A stretch of 64,000 nucleotides of DNA from UA16 sp042095135 (lineage in GTDB: Bacteria; Bacteroidota; Bacteroidia; Flavobacteriales_D; Sanyastnellaceae). The stretch is taken from the NCBI GenBank assembly GCA_042095135.1, contig JBELBV010000002.1, forward strand, positions 82,668-146,667, written 5' to 3'. Positions 40,533 through 50,439 of this stretch are shown here, one piece after another. The first letter of the stretch is position 1; the number at the start of each line of letters is the position of its first letter. Position numbers and translations under genes: made by a program. The notes below the pieces were generated by a model. It ran no database searches, was not told where the DNA came from, and saw only the letters and a program-made list of their open reading frames with translations.

Positions 40533-42292
40533 GCGATTGCCGGCGTTCGGTTCAAAGCGAACACGCCCCATGCGCTGCCGGCTGCCACGGCCACCAGGAT
40601 CACCGCCGTGGATTCATCACCGTACAACCAAGAACCGGTTGCAATGAGCGCGGCATACACGCCTGTGCAACCCAGCACCATGGAGAGGATGCCCCGGGGC
40701 ACAGGCCAAGGTGCAGATGCATCTGCTGTGGCCCACCGTTTCCATCCCGGACCGCCCGGGTTGACTTTTTCAACGAATGCACTCAAGGTCTTGTCCGACT
40801 CCGGGGGTGTCAAATAGGTCGCCACCACCCACACCAATGTGGTCAGCAAGGAGCCCCAGATGAGTTTCTCGTGGGCGGCCAGCTCAACGAGATCAAGGCC
40901 GTCATGCACAAAGGTGAAATACCCCGCAACGACCAACGAACCGCCCATGGCCACCAACTCGGTCCACGCATTGATGCGCCACCAGAACCACCGCAGAATG
41001 AACAGACCACCGGTACCGGCGCCGATGAGCAAAAGCAGGTTGAAGGCTTGTCCGGCATCGGTCAACAGCAAACCAAGGCCGCTGCCAAAGATTAAGGAGA
41101 CCACGGTCGCCAATCGGCCCGCCCGCACCTGCTCCGCATCGGTGGCATCGGGCCGGATAAACCGCACCCAGAAATCGTTGACGAGGTAGCTGGCCCCGAG
41201 GTTGAGTTGCGTGGACATGGTGCTCATAAACGCAGCCAATAACGACGCCGCTACGAGGCCCAAGAGCCCCTCAGGCAGCAAGGACAACATGGCTGGGTAG
41301 GCAAGATCGTGGCCAATTTTGTCAGCCGGAATGTTGGGGAACGCTGCCTGCAAATCCGCCAGCGTGGGGAACACCACAATCGATGCCAACGCAATCAAAA
41401 TCCAAGGCCATGGGCGCAGGGCGTAATGCGCCACATTGAACAGCAGAGTTGCCCCCACCGCATGGCTTTCGTCCTTTGCACTGAACATACGTTGTGCGAT
41501 GTATCCGCCACCACCTGGTTCAGCGCCGGGGTAATAGCTTGCCCACCACTGCACCGCGAGTGGCACCAAGAGGATCGGCACCCATTGGGCCGGGTCGTCC
41601 ATGGCGGGGAACATGCGTGTTTTAGTGGCTACGTCTGCGTGGGCCAAAAGCGCATCCAATCCCCCAACCGCATCCAAGTTCAAGATGTACCAGCAGGCCC
41701 AAACCGAGCCAATCATGGCCAGGATGAACTGCACAAAGTCGGTGAGAATGACCGCTCGTAAACCACCCAGCGTGCTGTACAACAGCGTGATGACACCCGT
41801 CACAAGCAGGGTAAGCCACCCGGGCCAGCCCAGCAAAATGCCGCCCAATTTGATGGCCGCGAGCGACACGGTTCCCATCACGAGCACATTGAATACCAGC
41901 CCCAAGTACAGGGCCCGGAAACCGCGCAATACCGCAGCTGGTTTGCCTCCGTAGCGCAATTCATAAAACTCAATGTCGGTCATCACGCCCGAGCGCCGCC
42001 AAAGTCGCGCGTAGACAAATACCGTTAGCATGCCGGTGAGCAGGAAGGCCCACCACCCCCAGTTGCCGCTAACGCCTTGCTCCCGAACAAGGCCCGTGAC
42101 GAGGTTGGGGGTATCGGTAGAAAAGGTCGTGGCCACCATGCTGATGCCCAGCAGCCACCAAGGCATGTTGCGGCCCGCAAGGAAAAAACCCGCTGCCGAG
42201 TTGCCGACAACCCGCGATGCCCAGATGCCTACGCCGAGGGCCAACAGAAAATACGCGCCAATGATGGCCCAATCGAGTGCTGCAATCTCCAT
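40529..42292 (-). CDS. Sodium:solute symporter (SSS family)
   Basis: 587 residues with about 14 membrane helices. The start IGAYFLLALGVGIWASRVVG, the loop FFLAGRNMPWWLLGISMVATTFSTDTPN and the core segment AAFMSTMSTQLNLGASYLVNDFW are SSS-family signatures. The Ser/Thr pair that binds Na+ lies in MSTMSTQLN. Members carry sugars, amino acids or vitamins. The coupled sugar kinase points to a monosaccharide or amino sugar. It begins the coupled series and lies 13 nt after the mmcQ-like gene. Confidence 0.92.
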   Translation of the reverse strand: MEIAALDWAIIGAYFLLALGVGIWASRVVGNSAAGFFLAGRNMPWWLLGISMVATTFSTDTPNLVTGLVREQGVSGNWGWWAFLLTGMLTVFVYARLWRRSGVMTDIEFYELRYGGKPAAVLRGFRALYLGLVFNVLVMGTVSLAAIKLGGILLGWPGWLTLLVTGVITLLYSTLGGLRAVILTDFVQFILAMIGSVWACWYILNLDAVGGLDALLAHADVATKTRMFPAMDDPAQWVPILLVPLAVQWWASYYPGAEPGGGGYIAQRMFSAKDESHAVGATLLFNVAHYALRPWPWILIALASIVVFPTLADLQAAFPNIPADKIGHDLAYPAMLSLLPEGLLGLVAASLLAAFMSTMSTQLNLGASYLVNDFWVRFIRPDATDAEQVRAGRLATVVSLIFGSGLGLLLTDAGQAFNLLLLIGAGTGGLFILRWFWWRINAWTELVAMGGSLVVAGYFTFVHDGLDLVELAAHEKLIWGSLLTTLVWVVATYLTPPESDKTLSAFVEKVNPGGPGWKRWATADASAPWPVPRGILSMVLGCTGVYAALIATGSWLYGDESTAVILVAVAAGSAWGVFALNRTPAIA

Positions 42293-42305
42293 GCAACAAG
42301 GATAA

Positions 42306-42674
42306 TCAATGCCCTTGCAATCCGAGCGCCTTGCGCTGTTTTTGTGAAAAACCCGCTACCACCCGTTCGTAGCTGTGGTCTATCAAATCCAAGACCAGTG
42401 CTCGGGGCACATCCTCGTCGGAGCGGACGGTATTCCAGTGCTTTTTGTTCGCGTGGTAGCCGCCGATGATACCCGGGTGCTGCTCGCGCAATTCCACCGC
42501 GTATTCGGGATCGCATTTCAATGTAACGCCGTCGAAGGCGTCGATATCAGCCAAGGCGAAGACCTTGCCTGAGACCTTCCACACGCAGGTGTTTTCGTCG
42601 AAGGGAAACGCTTCGGTGACGTGAGCTTTCGACAAGCTCCGGTCGCGCACATCCTCAAACTCAAATGTTCTCAT
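42306..42674 (-). CDS. MmcQ/YjbR family DNA-binding-fold protein
   Basis: 122 residues. CyaY-like YjbR fold with ENTCVWKVSGKVFALADID, TLKCDPEYAVELREQHPGIIGG, HANKKHWNTVR and LVLDLIDHSYERVVAGFSQKQR. Family members are small and of uncertain function, often called DNA-binding because of their shape. It is read in the same direction as the symporter gene that follows. It is divergent from the lamin-tail protein gene, with 55 bp between starts. Confidence 0.9.
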   Translation of the reverse strand: MRTFEFEDVRDRSLSKAHVTEAFPFDENTCVWKVSGKVFALADIDAFDGVTLKCDPEYAVELREQHPGIIGGYHANKKHWNTVRSDEDVPRALVLDLIDHSYERVVAGFSQKQRKALGLQGH

Positions 42675-42729
42675 CGGTTTTGGCCTTTTCCCGGTTAAAT
42701 TGCAACGATTTTCACAAACTCCAAATCAC

Positions 42730-43656
42730 ATGCGATTCACTTTACCTCATTTGGCCTTGGTTTTTGCTTTACCTGCATCAGCCTTGGCGCAATGCGATGA
42801 AATTTTCATCTCCGAATACCTCGAAGGCTGGGGAAATAACAAGGCAATTGAACTCTTCAACCCCACAGATGCTTCTGTGGATTTGAGCGATTACCGTTTG
42901 GAACGTTATTCAAATGGATCAACCAGCGCACAGGAAAATCAAAAGGTGGACTTGTCAGGAACATTGGATGCGCAGAGCGTAATTGTCTTGGTCTTGGATA
43001 AGCAAGATCCTGATGGTGTGGACTTTGAGGCACCTGTTTGGGACGAATTGGCCGAAGCCGCTGACCTTTGGCTCTGTCCCGTGTATGAAGAAAATAATGC
43101 CATGTACTTCAATGGAAACGATGCCTTGGTGTTGCGTAAAATTTCAACCAATACCCCCATTGATATTTTTGGTGTAATCGGCGAGGATCCCGGTGAGACA
43201 GGATGGGCGGACATGACCCAAAATCACACGCTTGTTCGCAAACAAAACGTGACAGGCGGTGATACGGACGCCCTGAACGATTTCTTGGTCGTTGATCAAT
43301 GGGATGGAATTATGTGGTCGAGCGATTCTCTGAATTACACCCTTGACAGTGTTTTCGTCAACCTTGGCTCTCACACTTGCGAATGTGGAACCACAGATGT
43401 AGTGGAGGCTTCAGATTTGGAACAAATCGAGTTGTACCCCAACCCTGCTTCCTCAGGAGATGTCTGGGTAAGAAGCCATCAAGCCCTTCGTGAGATTCGT
43501 GTCTTCTCGCTTACAGGACAACGCGTAAGTCAACAACTCGTCATGGGAGAGAATCCGGTGCAATTATCTCTACAGCATGTACCCGAAGGCATCTATCTTA
43601 TTGAAGCAACGCTCGCTGACGGCACACGCATCACGCAGCGTGTTGTGCTGAAGTAA
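42730..43656 (+). CDS. Secreted lamin-tail-domain protein with T9SS sorting signal
   Basis: 308 residues. Signal peptide 1-21 (cleavage after ALAQ-type SALAQ). A lamin-tail-like domain follows at once: CDEIFISEYLEGWGNNKAIELFNPTDASVDLSDYRLERY. The last 75 residues are a type A T9SS C-terminal domain (IELYPNPASSGDVWV, REIRVFSLTGQRV, PEGIYLIEATLADG). In this phylum LTD domains often accompany extracellular nucleases. The start at 42730 removes ten non-signal residues. The TonB receptor follows after 11 nt. Local composition is more A/T-rich than the flanks. Confidence 0.88.
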   Translation: MRFTLPHLALVFALPASALAQCDEIFISEYLEGWGNNKAIELFNPTDASVDLSDYRLERYSNGSTSAQENQKVDLSGTLDAQSVIVLVLDKQDPDGVDFEAPVWDELAEAADLWLCPVYEENNAMYFNGNDALVLRKISTNTPIDIFGVIGEDPGETGWADMTQNHTLVRKQNVTGGDTDALNDFLVVDQWDGIMWSSDSLNYTLDSVFVNLGSHTCECGTTDVVEASDLEQIELYPNPASSGDVWVRSHQALREIRVFSLTGQRVSQQLVMGENPVQLSLQHVPEGIYLIEATLADGTRITQRVVLK

Positions 43657-43667
43657 TCCGTTTCAGT

Positions 43668-46600
43668 ATGCGCACCCCAACGTATTGGAAGGTCCTATCC
43701 TTCTTGCTCCTGGCTTTTGTGGGAAATGCATCCGCTCAACGCTGCGTCATCAACGGTGCTGTTGAAGATGCCTTGACCGGTGATCCACTCATTGGCGCCT
43801 ACGTGAAAGCAGGCGATGAAATCATCGCAACAGATTTTGACGGCAAGTTTTCCTTTCCTGTGCCTGCCGGTGTAATCACCGTCGAAGTTTCATACATCGG
43901 ATACTCCAGTCAATCCCGACAGGTGCCATGCAACAGCACAGAGGGTTTCGCACGGTTCAAAATGGAAACGTTGATCATGCAAGAGGCCGTGGTTTCCGCC
44001 GATGTGGTGATTTCACGAAAAACGCCCGTAGCCTTCACCAACGTCCTACCGGCCCAAATTCAGGAGGAATTGGCGGGAAGGGATCTCCCGTTGGTTTTGA
44101 ACACCACTCCCGGTGTCTATGCCACGCAACAAGGGGGTGGGGATGGTGATGCGCGTGTAACAATTCGTGGATTTGACCAAACCAACCTAGCGGTGATGGT
44201 AGACGGGGTTCCCATGAATGACATGGAAAATGGCTGGGTCTACTGGAGCAATTGGGCTGGACTTGACTTGGTGGTTCGCACCACCCAAGTGCAACGTGGT
44301 CTGGGTGCCAGTAAATTGGCGATTCCATCGGTTGGTGGAACCATCAACATCTTGACTGGGGGTGACGAATCACGCAACGGCTCCATTACCTACCAGTCAG
44401 AAATAGGCTCTTACGGGTACTATAGGAACAGCCTCAGCGGTGTGTTCGGAAACCAAAAAAAGGGTTTTCTTCATTTTGCCGGGTCGTTCAAGAGCAATCA
44501 AGGCTTTGCAGAAGGGTTGGAATCAACAGCCTATGCCTATTACGTGAAGGGGCGCAAAACACTTGGCAACCATAACTTGAGTTTTACCACGTTCGGAGCG
44601 CCGCAGCGCCATGGTCAACGATCATACCAAATGCAGGTTTTCGAATACGACAGCGAGCTCGCCTCCCAACTTACCGATGATGCTGGCCGACTGGAATTGG
44701 AAGACATCTACAATTCCGCAGGAAACAATACGATCATCAATGGAGGAAGAGGCTTCAATGAGTTTTTAGTCAATTACCAGGAGGTCTTCTACGCATACAA
44801 TGAGAGTACTGGTCAAGTGGATACCACCTTCGGAGCGACCCGCAGGTACAATCCGCGCCAAAACTTCTACTTCAAACCCATTGTGACTGTGCGTGATGTT
44901 TGGAGTCTCTCGGAAAAGTCTTCTCTGACGACTACGGCTTACGCCAGTTTTGGAAGCGGTGGCGGCGAAGCATTGTTGAGCACTCCGGGCTCTCGTCTGG
45001 ACGACGGCACGCTGGATTTACAGGGCATTTGGGATGGTCATCAGCTGTTCGAGTTTGGCCCCAATGGATTGAATGTAGATGCAAACGGTGAACGCAAAGG
45101 GTCCAACTTCATTCGCATTTCACACAACGACCACCGTTGGTTTGGAGCGTTGTCCAACTTCAACACATCGCTCAATGAAAGCCTAAATTTTTCCGCAGGT
45201 ATCGACGCAAGGCACTATACTGGAAGTCATTATCGGACCATTGGCGACATGTTTGGAGCCGATTATTATGATGCTCCAAACGATCGCCGTGACCAAAATG
45301 CGGATTTTGACACGCCCTTACGAGAAGGCGATAAATATTTTTACTACGATGATGGACAGGTGGCTTGGGGCGGCTCCTACATCCAACTTGAATTGGACAA
45401 ATACAACTTCTCTGCCTTTGTCAACGTTTCGGGGGCGCGCAGTTGGTACCGGGCCATCGACTACTTCAGGCCCAATGTGGTCAACTTGGACGGCACAACG
45501 TATGAAGTACGTTCAACCGATGAATACCGCGTCCTGGGAGATACCGAATGGCTTATGGACACCACGTTCCTTACCGCAAACCACCCCGGATTGGATACCT
45601 ATACAACCCCTTGGGAACGTCTGACTAGCGGAACCATCAAAGCGGGAGGTAATTACAATTTCAACGAATGGTTCAATGCGTACACCAACATTGGTTACTT
45701 GAACCGCGCACCACTCTTCAATTCGGTATTTGACTTGGACAACAACGTCATCGAAGGCTATGAAAATCAATATGTGAAAGCCTTCGAACTGGGATTGAAA
45801 TATGCTCGTGGCAACTTTGCCTCAAACATCAATGCGTATCGAACCGGTTGGGAAAACAAAGCCGTCAACAGATTTTATGGCGTTTCTGGACTCTGGAATG
45901 ACCCCACCCTTTCCGTTTATGCAGATACCAGTACGGTGGCCGGTCGTGAAGCTTTGATCGCGCTCACCGAAGGCTCTGGAGATGCTAGCGAGTGGGGCGT
46001 GATTGGCCCATCGGTAATCGAGGATGCGGACCGCGCCTTGGGATATAACTTACTGAACGCCGATGCTGTGCACTCTGGGGTGGAATGGGACTTCGCTTAC
46101 GACGCCACGTCTAAGTTGGACGTCCAAGGCGTCTTCTCAGCCGGCAATTGGCGCTGGACCAGCAATGAACGAGTGGACTTGGTCAATCGAACAACCAATA
46201 CGTTTGTCACCCGCATTGCAGATGGGACCATCGCAGACACGTTGGTCAATTTAAATGGCGTTAAGGTGGGCGATGCAGCGCAACGCCAAATTTCATTGGC
46301 CGTGAGTTACCGTCCGAAATACGGGACATATTTTTCAATCAGAAACACCTGGTTTTGGCAGCACTACGCCAACTTTTCACCCGGTGATGTCATCACAGAA
46401 GGAGAGCCAAAAGATGTTTGGGTCACTCCAGGTTATTCGTTGCTCAATGTCAACGCGGGAACGTCTTTCGACCTATCTCCCACAGCATTGCTTCGTTTGC
46501 GCTTGAGCGTAACCAACGTGCTGAACGCGTTGTACGTATCCGATGCGAACAACAATTCACAATACGCCAACAACAAGTACGGTCCAGAAGGCGGAAGTGG

Positions 46601-46694
46601 TTGGGCGGAAGTCTTCATAGGCCCGCCACGAATGGTGCGTCTGAGTGCCGTTTTAGAGTTAAAAGGACTGCAGAATAAGAAACCAAAGGAATGA
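43668..46694 (+). CDS. TonB-dependent outer-membrane receptor
   Basis: 1008 residues. Signal peptide 1-23, then a carboxypeptidase-regulatory-like domain (about 25-105: INGAVEDALTGDPLIGAYVK, FPVPAGVITVEVSYIGYSS). The plug domain follows (ELAGRDLPLVLNTTPGVYAT, VTIRGFDQTNLAVMVDGVPMN, VQRGLGASKLAIPSVGGTINI), then a long beta-barrel. No SusD partner is present, so it is not a standard polysaccharide locus. It lies between two T9SS-exported proteins and overlaps the nuclease gene as ATGA. Uptake of a product released by that nuclease is a reasonable inference. Confidence 0.93.
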   Translation: MRTPTYWKVLSFLLLAFVGNASAQRCVINGAVEDALTGDPLIGAYVKAGDEIIATDFDGKFSFPVPAGVITVEVSYIGYSSQSRQVPCNSTEGFARFKMETLIMQEAVVSADVVISRKTPVAFTNVLPAQIQEELAGRDLPLVLNTTPGVYATQQGGGDGDARVTIRGFDQTNLAVMVDGVPMNDMENGWVYWSNWAGLDLVVRTTQVQRGLGASKLAIPSVGGTINILTGGDESRNGSITYQSEIGSYGYYRNSLSGVFGNQKKGFLHFAGSFKSNQGFAEGLESTAYAYYVKGRKTLGNHNLSFTTFGAPQRHGQRSYQMQVFEYDSELASQLTDDAGRLELEDIYNSAGNNTIINGGRGFNEFLVNYQEVFYAYNESTGQVDTTFGATRRYNPRQNFYFKPIVTVRDVWSLSEKSSLTTTAYASFGSGGGEALLSTPGSRLDDGTLDLQGIWDGHQLFEFGPNGLNVDANGERKGSNFIRISHNDHRWFGALSNFNTSLNESLNFSAGIDARHYTGSHYRTIGDMFGADYYDAPNDRRDQNADFDTPLREGDKYFYYDDGQVAWGGSYIQLELDKYNFSAFVNVSGARSWYRAIDYFRPNVVNLDGTTYEVRSTDEYRVLGDTEWLMDTTFLTANHPGLDTYTTPWERLTSGTIKAGGNYNFNEWFNAYTNIGYLNRAPLFNSVFDLDNNVIEGYENQYVKAFELGLKYARGNFASNINAYRTGWENKAVNRFYGVSGLWNDPTLSVYADTSTVAGREALIALTEGSGDASEWGVIGPSVIEDADRALGYNLLNADAVHSGVEWDFAYDATSKLDVQGVFSAGNWRWTSNERVDLVNRTTNTFVTRIADGTIADTLVNLNGVKVGDAAQRQISLAVSYRPKYGTYFSIRNTWFWQHYANFSPGDVITEGEPKDVWVTPGYSLLNVNAGTSFDLSPTALLRLRLSVTNVLNALYVSDANNNSQYANNKYGPEGGSGWAEVFIGPPRMVRLSAVLELKGLQNKKPKE

Positions 46695-48883
46695 ATATCA
46701 AAACGATTTTGATTGCCACGTTTGTGATGGCAACGGGCGCGCTTATTGGACAAGAGAACATACTTGACGTACGTGAAAACTACGCCATAGGTCAAACCGT
46801 GACTGTGTCTGGTGTAATCACCAGCGACGAGAATCTAGGTTCCGTGCGTTACATCCAAGATGCGACTGCAGGAATCGCCCTGTATCCAGGTGGAGATTGG
46901 TCAGAATGGGACGCAACACCCCAAATTGGTGACAGCCTTTCTGTAACAGGTGAAATCACAGAATACAACGGTCTGTTGGAAATTGGTCCAAATCTCCAAG
47001 CGGTGAATTTCCTCGGTACGGGCATACTGCCTGAGCCACTGGTCATCACTCCAGGTCAAATGGCTGAAAACCTTGAAGGCCAACTCGTCCGCATCAACGG
47101 GGTCAATTTCCCACTCGCTGGCACCGTCATTTCTGGCAATAGCACGTACGATTTTAATGCAGGCGGTGAGACAGGAGTAATCTATGTACGAACGAGCAAT
47201 ACGCTTGTAGGTGAACAACTATCAGGCTGCGAAATCGACATGCTGGGCATCGTTTCCCAGTTTTCATTTGATGGTACAGGAGGTTATCAACTGTTGCCCC
47301 GCGGTCCGGTGGATTTAATTCCAGCTTCAGCGATTTGCTTTACCTCCCCCGTAAGCCAATCGAACATTACAGCCAGCAGCTTCACGCTGTCTTGGACATC
47401 CGATATTACGTGCAATGGCACGATTGAATATGGACTTACCGAGGCGTTGGGAATGGAGGCAAGTGCTCTCCAGGACAACACCACCGATCACTTCGTAAAC
47501 CTCGAAGGACTTACTCCAGGCTCAATTTATTATGCTCGGGCTGTATGCAGCCTTGCGGATGGCACACAATCAACTTCGACGATTCGACCTTATGCTACGG
47601 TTTCAGAAAGCTCCGGGAACATTCATGTTTACTTCAATGGCAGTGTCGATCACAGTGTTGCCACTGAGGAACTGGCGTTGTCCTTGGGAACGGACATGAA
47701 TGACACCATCGCGGCCTGGATTACCAGTGCGCAACATACGTTGGATGTCGCGGCGTACAACTTCAATGATCAGACACTCCAAGAAGCCTTCAATACTGCC
47801 GCTGAAAACGGTGTTCAAATTCGATGGATTTATGAGGGGCAAAATGCGAACATTGGCCTCAACAGCTTGGACCCGTCCATCGTGACGCATCCCCGCACGG
47901 ATGGAGAAGGCAGCGGCATGCACAATAAATTCATTATCGCCGATGCAGAGCATACGAATCTTGCTTTTGTCATCACGGGATCCACGAACCTCACGACGGG
48001 CAATCTCGTGAGCGATTTAAACAATGCCATTGTTTTTGAAGATCAAAGTTTGGCCCGAGCATACGAGTTAGAGTTCGAAGAAATGTGGGGCAGTGAAGGC
48101 ATGACGCCAGACGCTTCAAATGCAAAATTTGGCCCTGACAAAACTTGGAATACCCCGGTGAACTTTATCATCGGCGGAAGCCCTGTGGAATTGTATTTCT
48201 CTCCTTCTGATGGAACCAATGCGGCAATCCTATCGCACATCGAAGCCGCCAATGCAGATTTCGAATTCGCTCTGTTGACATTGACACGTGACGATATTGG
48301 AGAAGCCATCGTTGCGCTGAATGAGAGCTTCTTCGTGACACCCTTAGGGGCCATTGAACAAGTGAACACAACGGGAAGTGAGTATGAATACCTTTTGGAG
48401 AATAACGTACAGGTCTACCAACACACGCTAAGCAATGATTTGCACCATAAGTACTGCATCATTGACCATAGCGAAGTGGGTTCAGATCCAATCGTCATTA
48501 CCGGATCGCACAACTGGTCCTCTACTGCGGAAAACACCAACGATGAAAACACGGTTGTCGTACATGACGCTCGCATAGCGAATTTGTATCACCAAGAATT
48601 CCAGGGAATCTTGAATGCCCTCGGAGTTTCAATCACCGAAGCGGAGACGTTGAAATCGTTGTGCACGGTCTTTCCAAATCCAGCTCAGGAGACAGTCATC
48701 ATCCAATTGCACGGGGCTGTAAACCAAGGTGAGTGGCTGCGATTCTTCGATGCTGGAGGAAGGCAAGTGCTCGAAACGCCGGTAAATAGCACGACACAAG
48801 AAATTGCCATTGGTCACTTGAAAGCAGGCATTTACCTTGTGAGATTGGGAGATAGCCTCCCTGTGCGGTTGATCGTTCGCTGA
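46691..48883 (+). CDS. Secreted phospholipase-D-like nuclease with OB-fold domain and T9SS signal
   Basis: 730 residues. Signal peptide 1-20. Residues about 22-125 look like an OB-fold/YhcR-type nucleic-acid-binding domain (VSGVITSDENLGSVRYIQDAT). A fibronectin-III-like segment follows (about 215-300). Two PLD half-sites are complete: HNKFIIADAEHTNLAFVITG near 411 and HHKYCIID near 585 followed by PIVITGSHNWSSTAEN. The last 70 residues are a T9SS sorting domain (CTVFPNPAQETVI). PLD nucleases of this shape cut DNA without metal. Phospholipase activity is the alternative. Its ATG overlaps the TonB receptor stop. Confidence 0.88.
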   Translation: MNIKTILIATFVMATGALIGQENILDVRENYAIGQTVTVSGVITSDENLGSVRYIQDATAGIALYPGGDWSEWDATPQIGDSLSVTGEITEYNGLLEIGPNLQAVNFLGTGILPEPLVITPGQMAENLEGQLVRINGVNFPLAGTVISGNSTYDFNAGGETGVIYVRTSNTLVGEQLSGCEIDMLGIVSQFSFDGTGGYQLLPRGPVDLIPASAICFTSPVSQSNITASSFTLSWTSDITCNGTIEYGLTEALGMEASALQDNTTDHFVNLEGLTPGSIYYARAVCSLADGTQSTSTIRPYATVSESSGNIHVYFNGSVDHSVATEELALSLGTDMNDTIAAWITSAQHTLDVAAYNFNDQTLQEAFNTAAENGVQIRWIYEGQNANIGLNSLDPSIVTHPRTDGEGSGMHNKFIIADAEHTNLAFVITGSTNLTTGNLVSDLNNAIVFEDQSLARAYELEFEEMWGSEGMTPDASNAKFGPDKTWNTPVNFIIGGSPVELYFSPSDGTNAAILSHIEAANADFEFALLTLTRDDIGEAIVALNESFFVTPLGAIEQVNTTGSEYEYLLENNVQVYQHTLSNDLHHKYCIIDHSEVGSDPIVITGSHNWSSTAENTNDENTVVVHDARIANLYHQEFQGILNALGVSITEAETLKSLCTVFPNPAQETVIIQLHGAVNQGEWLRFFDAGGRQVLETPVNSTTQEIAIGHLKAGIYLVRLGDSLPVRLIVR

Positions 48884-48884
48884 T

Positions 48885-50396
48885 TCAGCGCAGCAAACTG
48901 AACGAACCGGTCAGTGTAAGCACCGGGTCGCCGTTGGGCGGGTACAGCGTTTCGCCCTCGAGGGCAATGACGCTGAGCTCGTCCTGACCGCGAAGGATGC
49001 TCAATTCGTAGTAGTAAGTACCTTCGGCTGCCTCATCCGCTCCGGGATCCCATCCGGCTGTAGCTCCAAAATCGTTGGAGGAAAACAGCAAGTCGCCCCA
49101 CCGGTTGTAGATGCGAATCGAGCTGCCGGGATACGCATCGAGTCCATCCACGAGGAAGGCGTTGTTCACTGCATCGCCGTTGAGCGGCGTAATGACATTC
49201 GGGATGGTCAGGCTGCATTCCTCCGTCACAACTTGGAACGCTCCCGTGGCTGAAAAGCACTCCGGTGATGTCGTCATGACCACCTCGTAGTAGCCGTCGC
49301 CCATGCTTTCCAGTCCAGCCCCTGTGCCCACGACGGGAGCTCCAGCCAAGTCCCACGCCCAAGCGTATGTGTAGGGGGTGTTTTCCGGTTGCTGAACCAC
49401 GGAATTCACCGAAAGGTTGGCGACATCATCCGGGCAAACAAGGACCTCAACCGCGTCCCATCCCAAGGGCGGCTCCAACACGGTCAGCTCCAATCCGATA
49501 AAGCCCTCTCCCAAGTTTCCACAAGCATCGCTAAAGGATGCAGCCTCGTCCGTGATGTGCAATTCGTATATCCCGGAGATTTCTACCGGGTCATCGATGT
49601 TTAGCTCAAGCACCTGGTTGAACCCATTGACGGTGCTCACGCCATTCACGGACCAAAATTCATGTACGAGCCCCGTAGGACCGATGAGTTCGAAATCTTC
49701 AGCCGTAACGGTCATGTAATCGACGTACTCGCTGAGGTACACACGCAAGGTGGTGTTCTCGCAATTAACCACCTCCACGCTGTCAATGACCGGAGCGGTT
49801 TCATCGTACAAGCTGGCCGTCGATTGCCCAAAATCGATGGCATAGCCCTCCAAGGAGTTGGTCCAGTTCATCACCACCAACGCATAGGTCTCTCCCGCTT
49901 CCACCGGCAAATCTGCATTGAACGGAGGACCATTGAAGTTGCCCGGGCCATTGGAACTTCCAGTGCCACCGTTAGCCGTTGAGATGCCTGTAGCGCCGTT
50001 GGGTTCCGGCGGTGCAACACCGTATGAATTGCAACCCATCTCGGGAGAAAGCAACTGCGAGCCGATGCCCTCGCACCCCCCAGAGGTGATGTCAAACAAC
50101 CCCCAGTCGTAATCATCCATGGGGTTCATGGGATCAATGATAAAACTCAACAATCCGTCCTCCTGAACCGTGAAGGTGTACCAAACGCTGCTCTGTTCGA
50201 GGTTTTGATTGCACATCCCCGTGTATTCATATTCGGCACCCGTATTGAAGGAGGCCTCCGTCTCGGTGTACAGATCGCCACACAACGTGATGGCCCCCAC
50301 GCAATCGCTGATGGATTGCCCAAAGGACACCTGTGTGTTCACCAGGAGCAGCATCCCAATGAATGCCAATACCAACGGATTAGACAATTGATTCAC
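48885..50396 (-). CDS. Secreted protein with CHU_C / T9SS type B sorting domain
   Basis: 503 residues starting with GTG. Signal peptide about 1-27 (LVLAFIGMLLLVNTQVSFGQ). The N-terminal half is beta-rich with paired Cys (DCVGAITLCGD, WYTFTVQEDGLLSFIIDP), resembling Bacteroidota carbohydrate- or calcium-binding sandwiches. The last ~90 residues are the gliding-motility-associated C-terminal domain (IPNVITPLNGDAVNNAFLVDG, RIYNRWGDLLF, YYYELSI), which directs T9SS export and surface attachment. No catalytic motif is visible. An adhesin or structural role is likely. It converges with the nuclease operon, one base apart. Confidence 0.85.
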   Translation of the reverse strand: MNQLSNPLVLAFIGMLLLVNTQVSFGQSISDCVGAITLCGDLYTETEASFNTGAEYEYTGMCNQNLEQSSVWYTFTVQEDGLLSFIIDPMNPMDDYDWGLFDITSGGCEGIGSQLLSPEMGCNSYGVAPPEPNGATGISTANGGTGSSNGPGNFNGPPFNADLPVEAGETYALVVMNWTNSLEGYAIDFGQSTASLYDETAPVIDSVEVVNCENTTLRVYLSEYVDYMTVTAEDFELIGPTGLVHEFWSVNGVSTVNGFNQVLELNIDDPVEISGIYELHITDEAASFSDACGNLGEGFIGLELTVLEPPLGWDAVEVLVCPDDVANLSVNSVVQQPENTPYTYAWAWDLAGAPVVGTGAGLESMGDGYYEVVMTTSPECFSATGAFQVVTEECSLTIPNVITPLNGDAVNNAFLVDGLDAYPGSSIRIYNRWGDLLFSSNDFGATAGWDPGADEAAEGTYYYELSILRGQDELSVIALEGETLYPPNGDPVLTLTGSFSLLR

Positions 50397-50439
50397 AGCA
50401 TATTGAATTACGCTCCAAAATAAAAAAAATGCAACGCAA

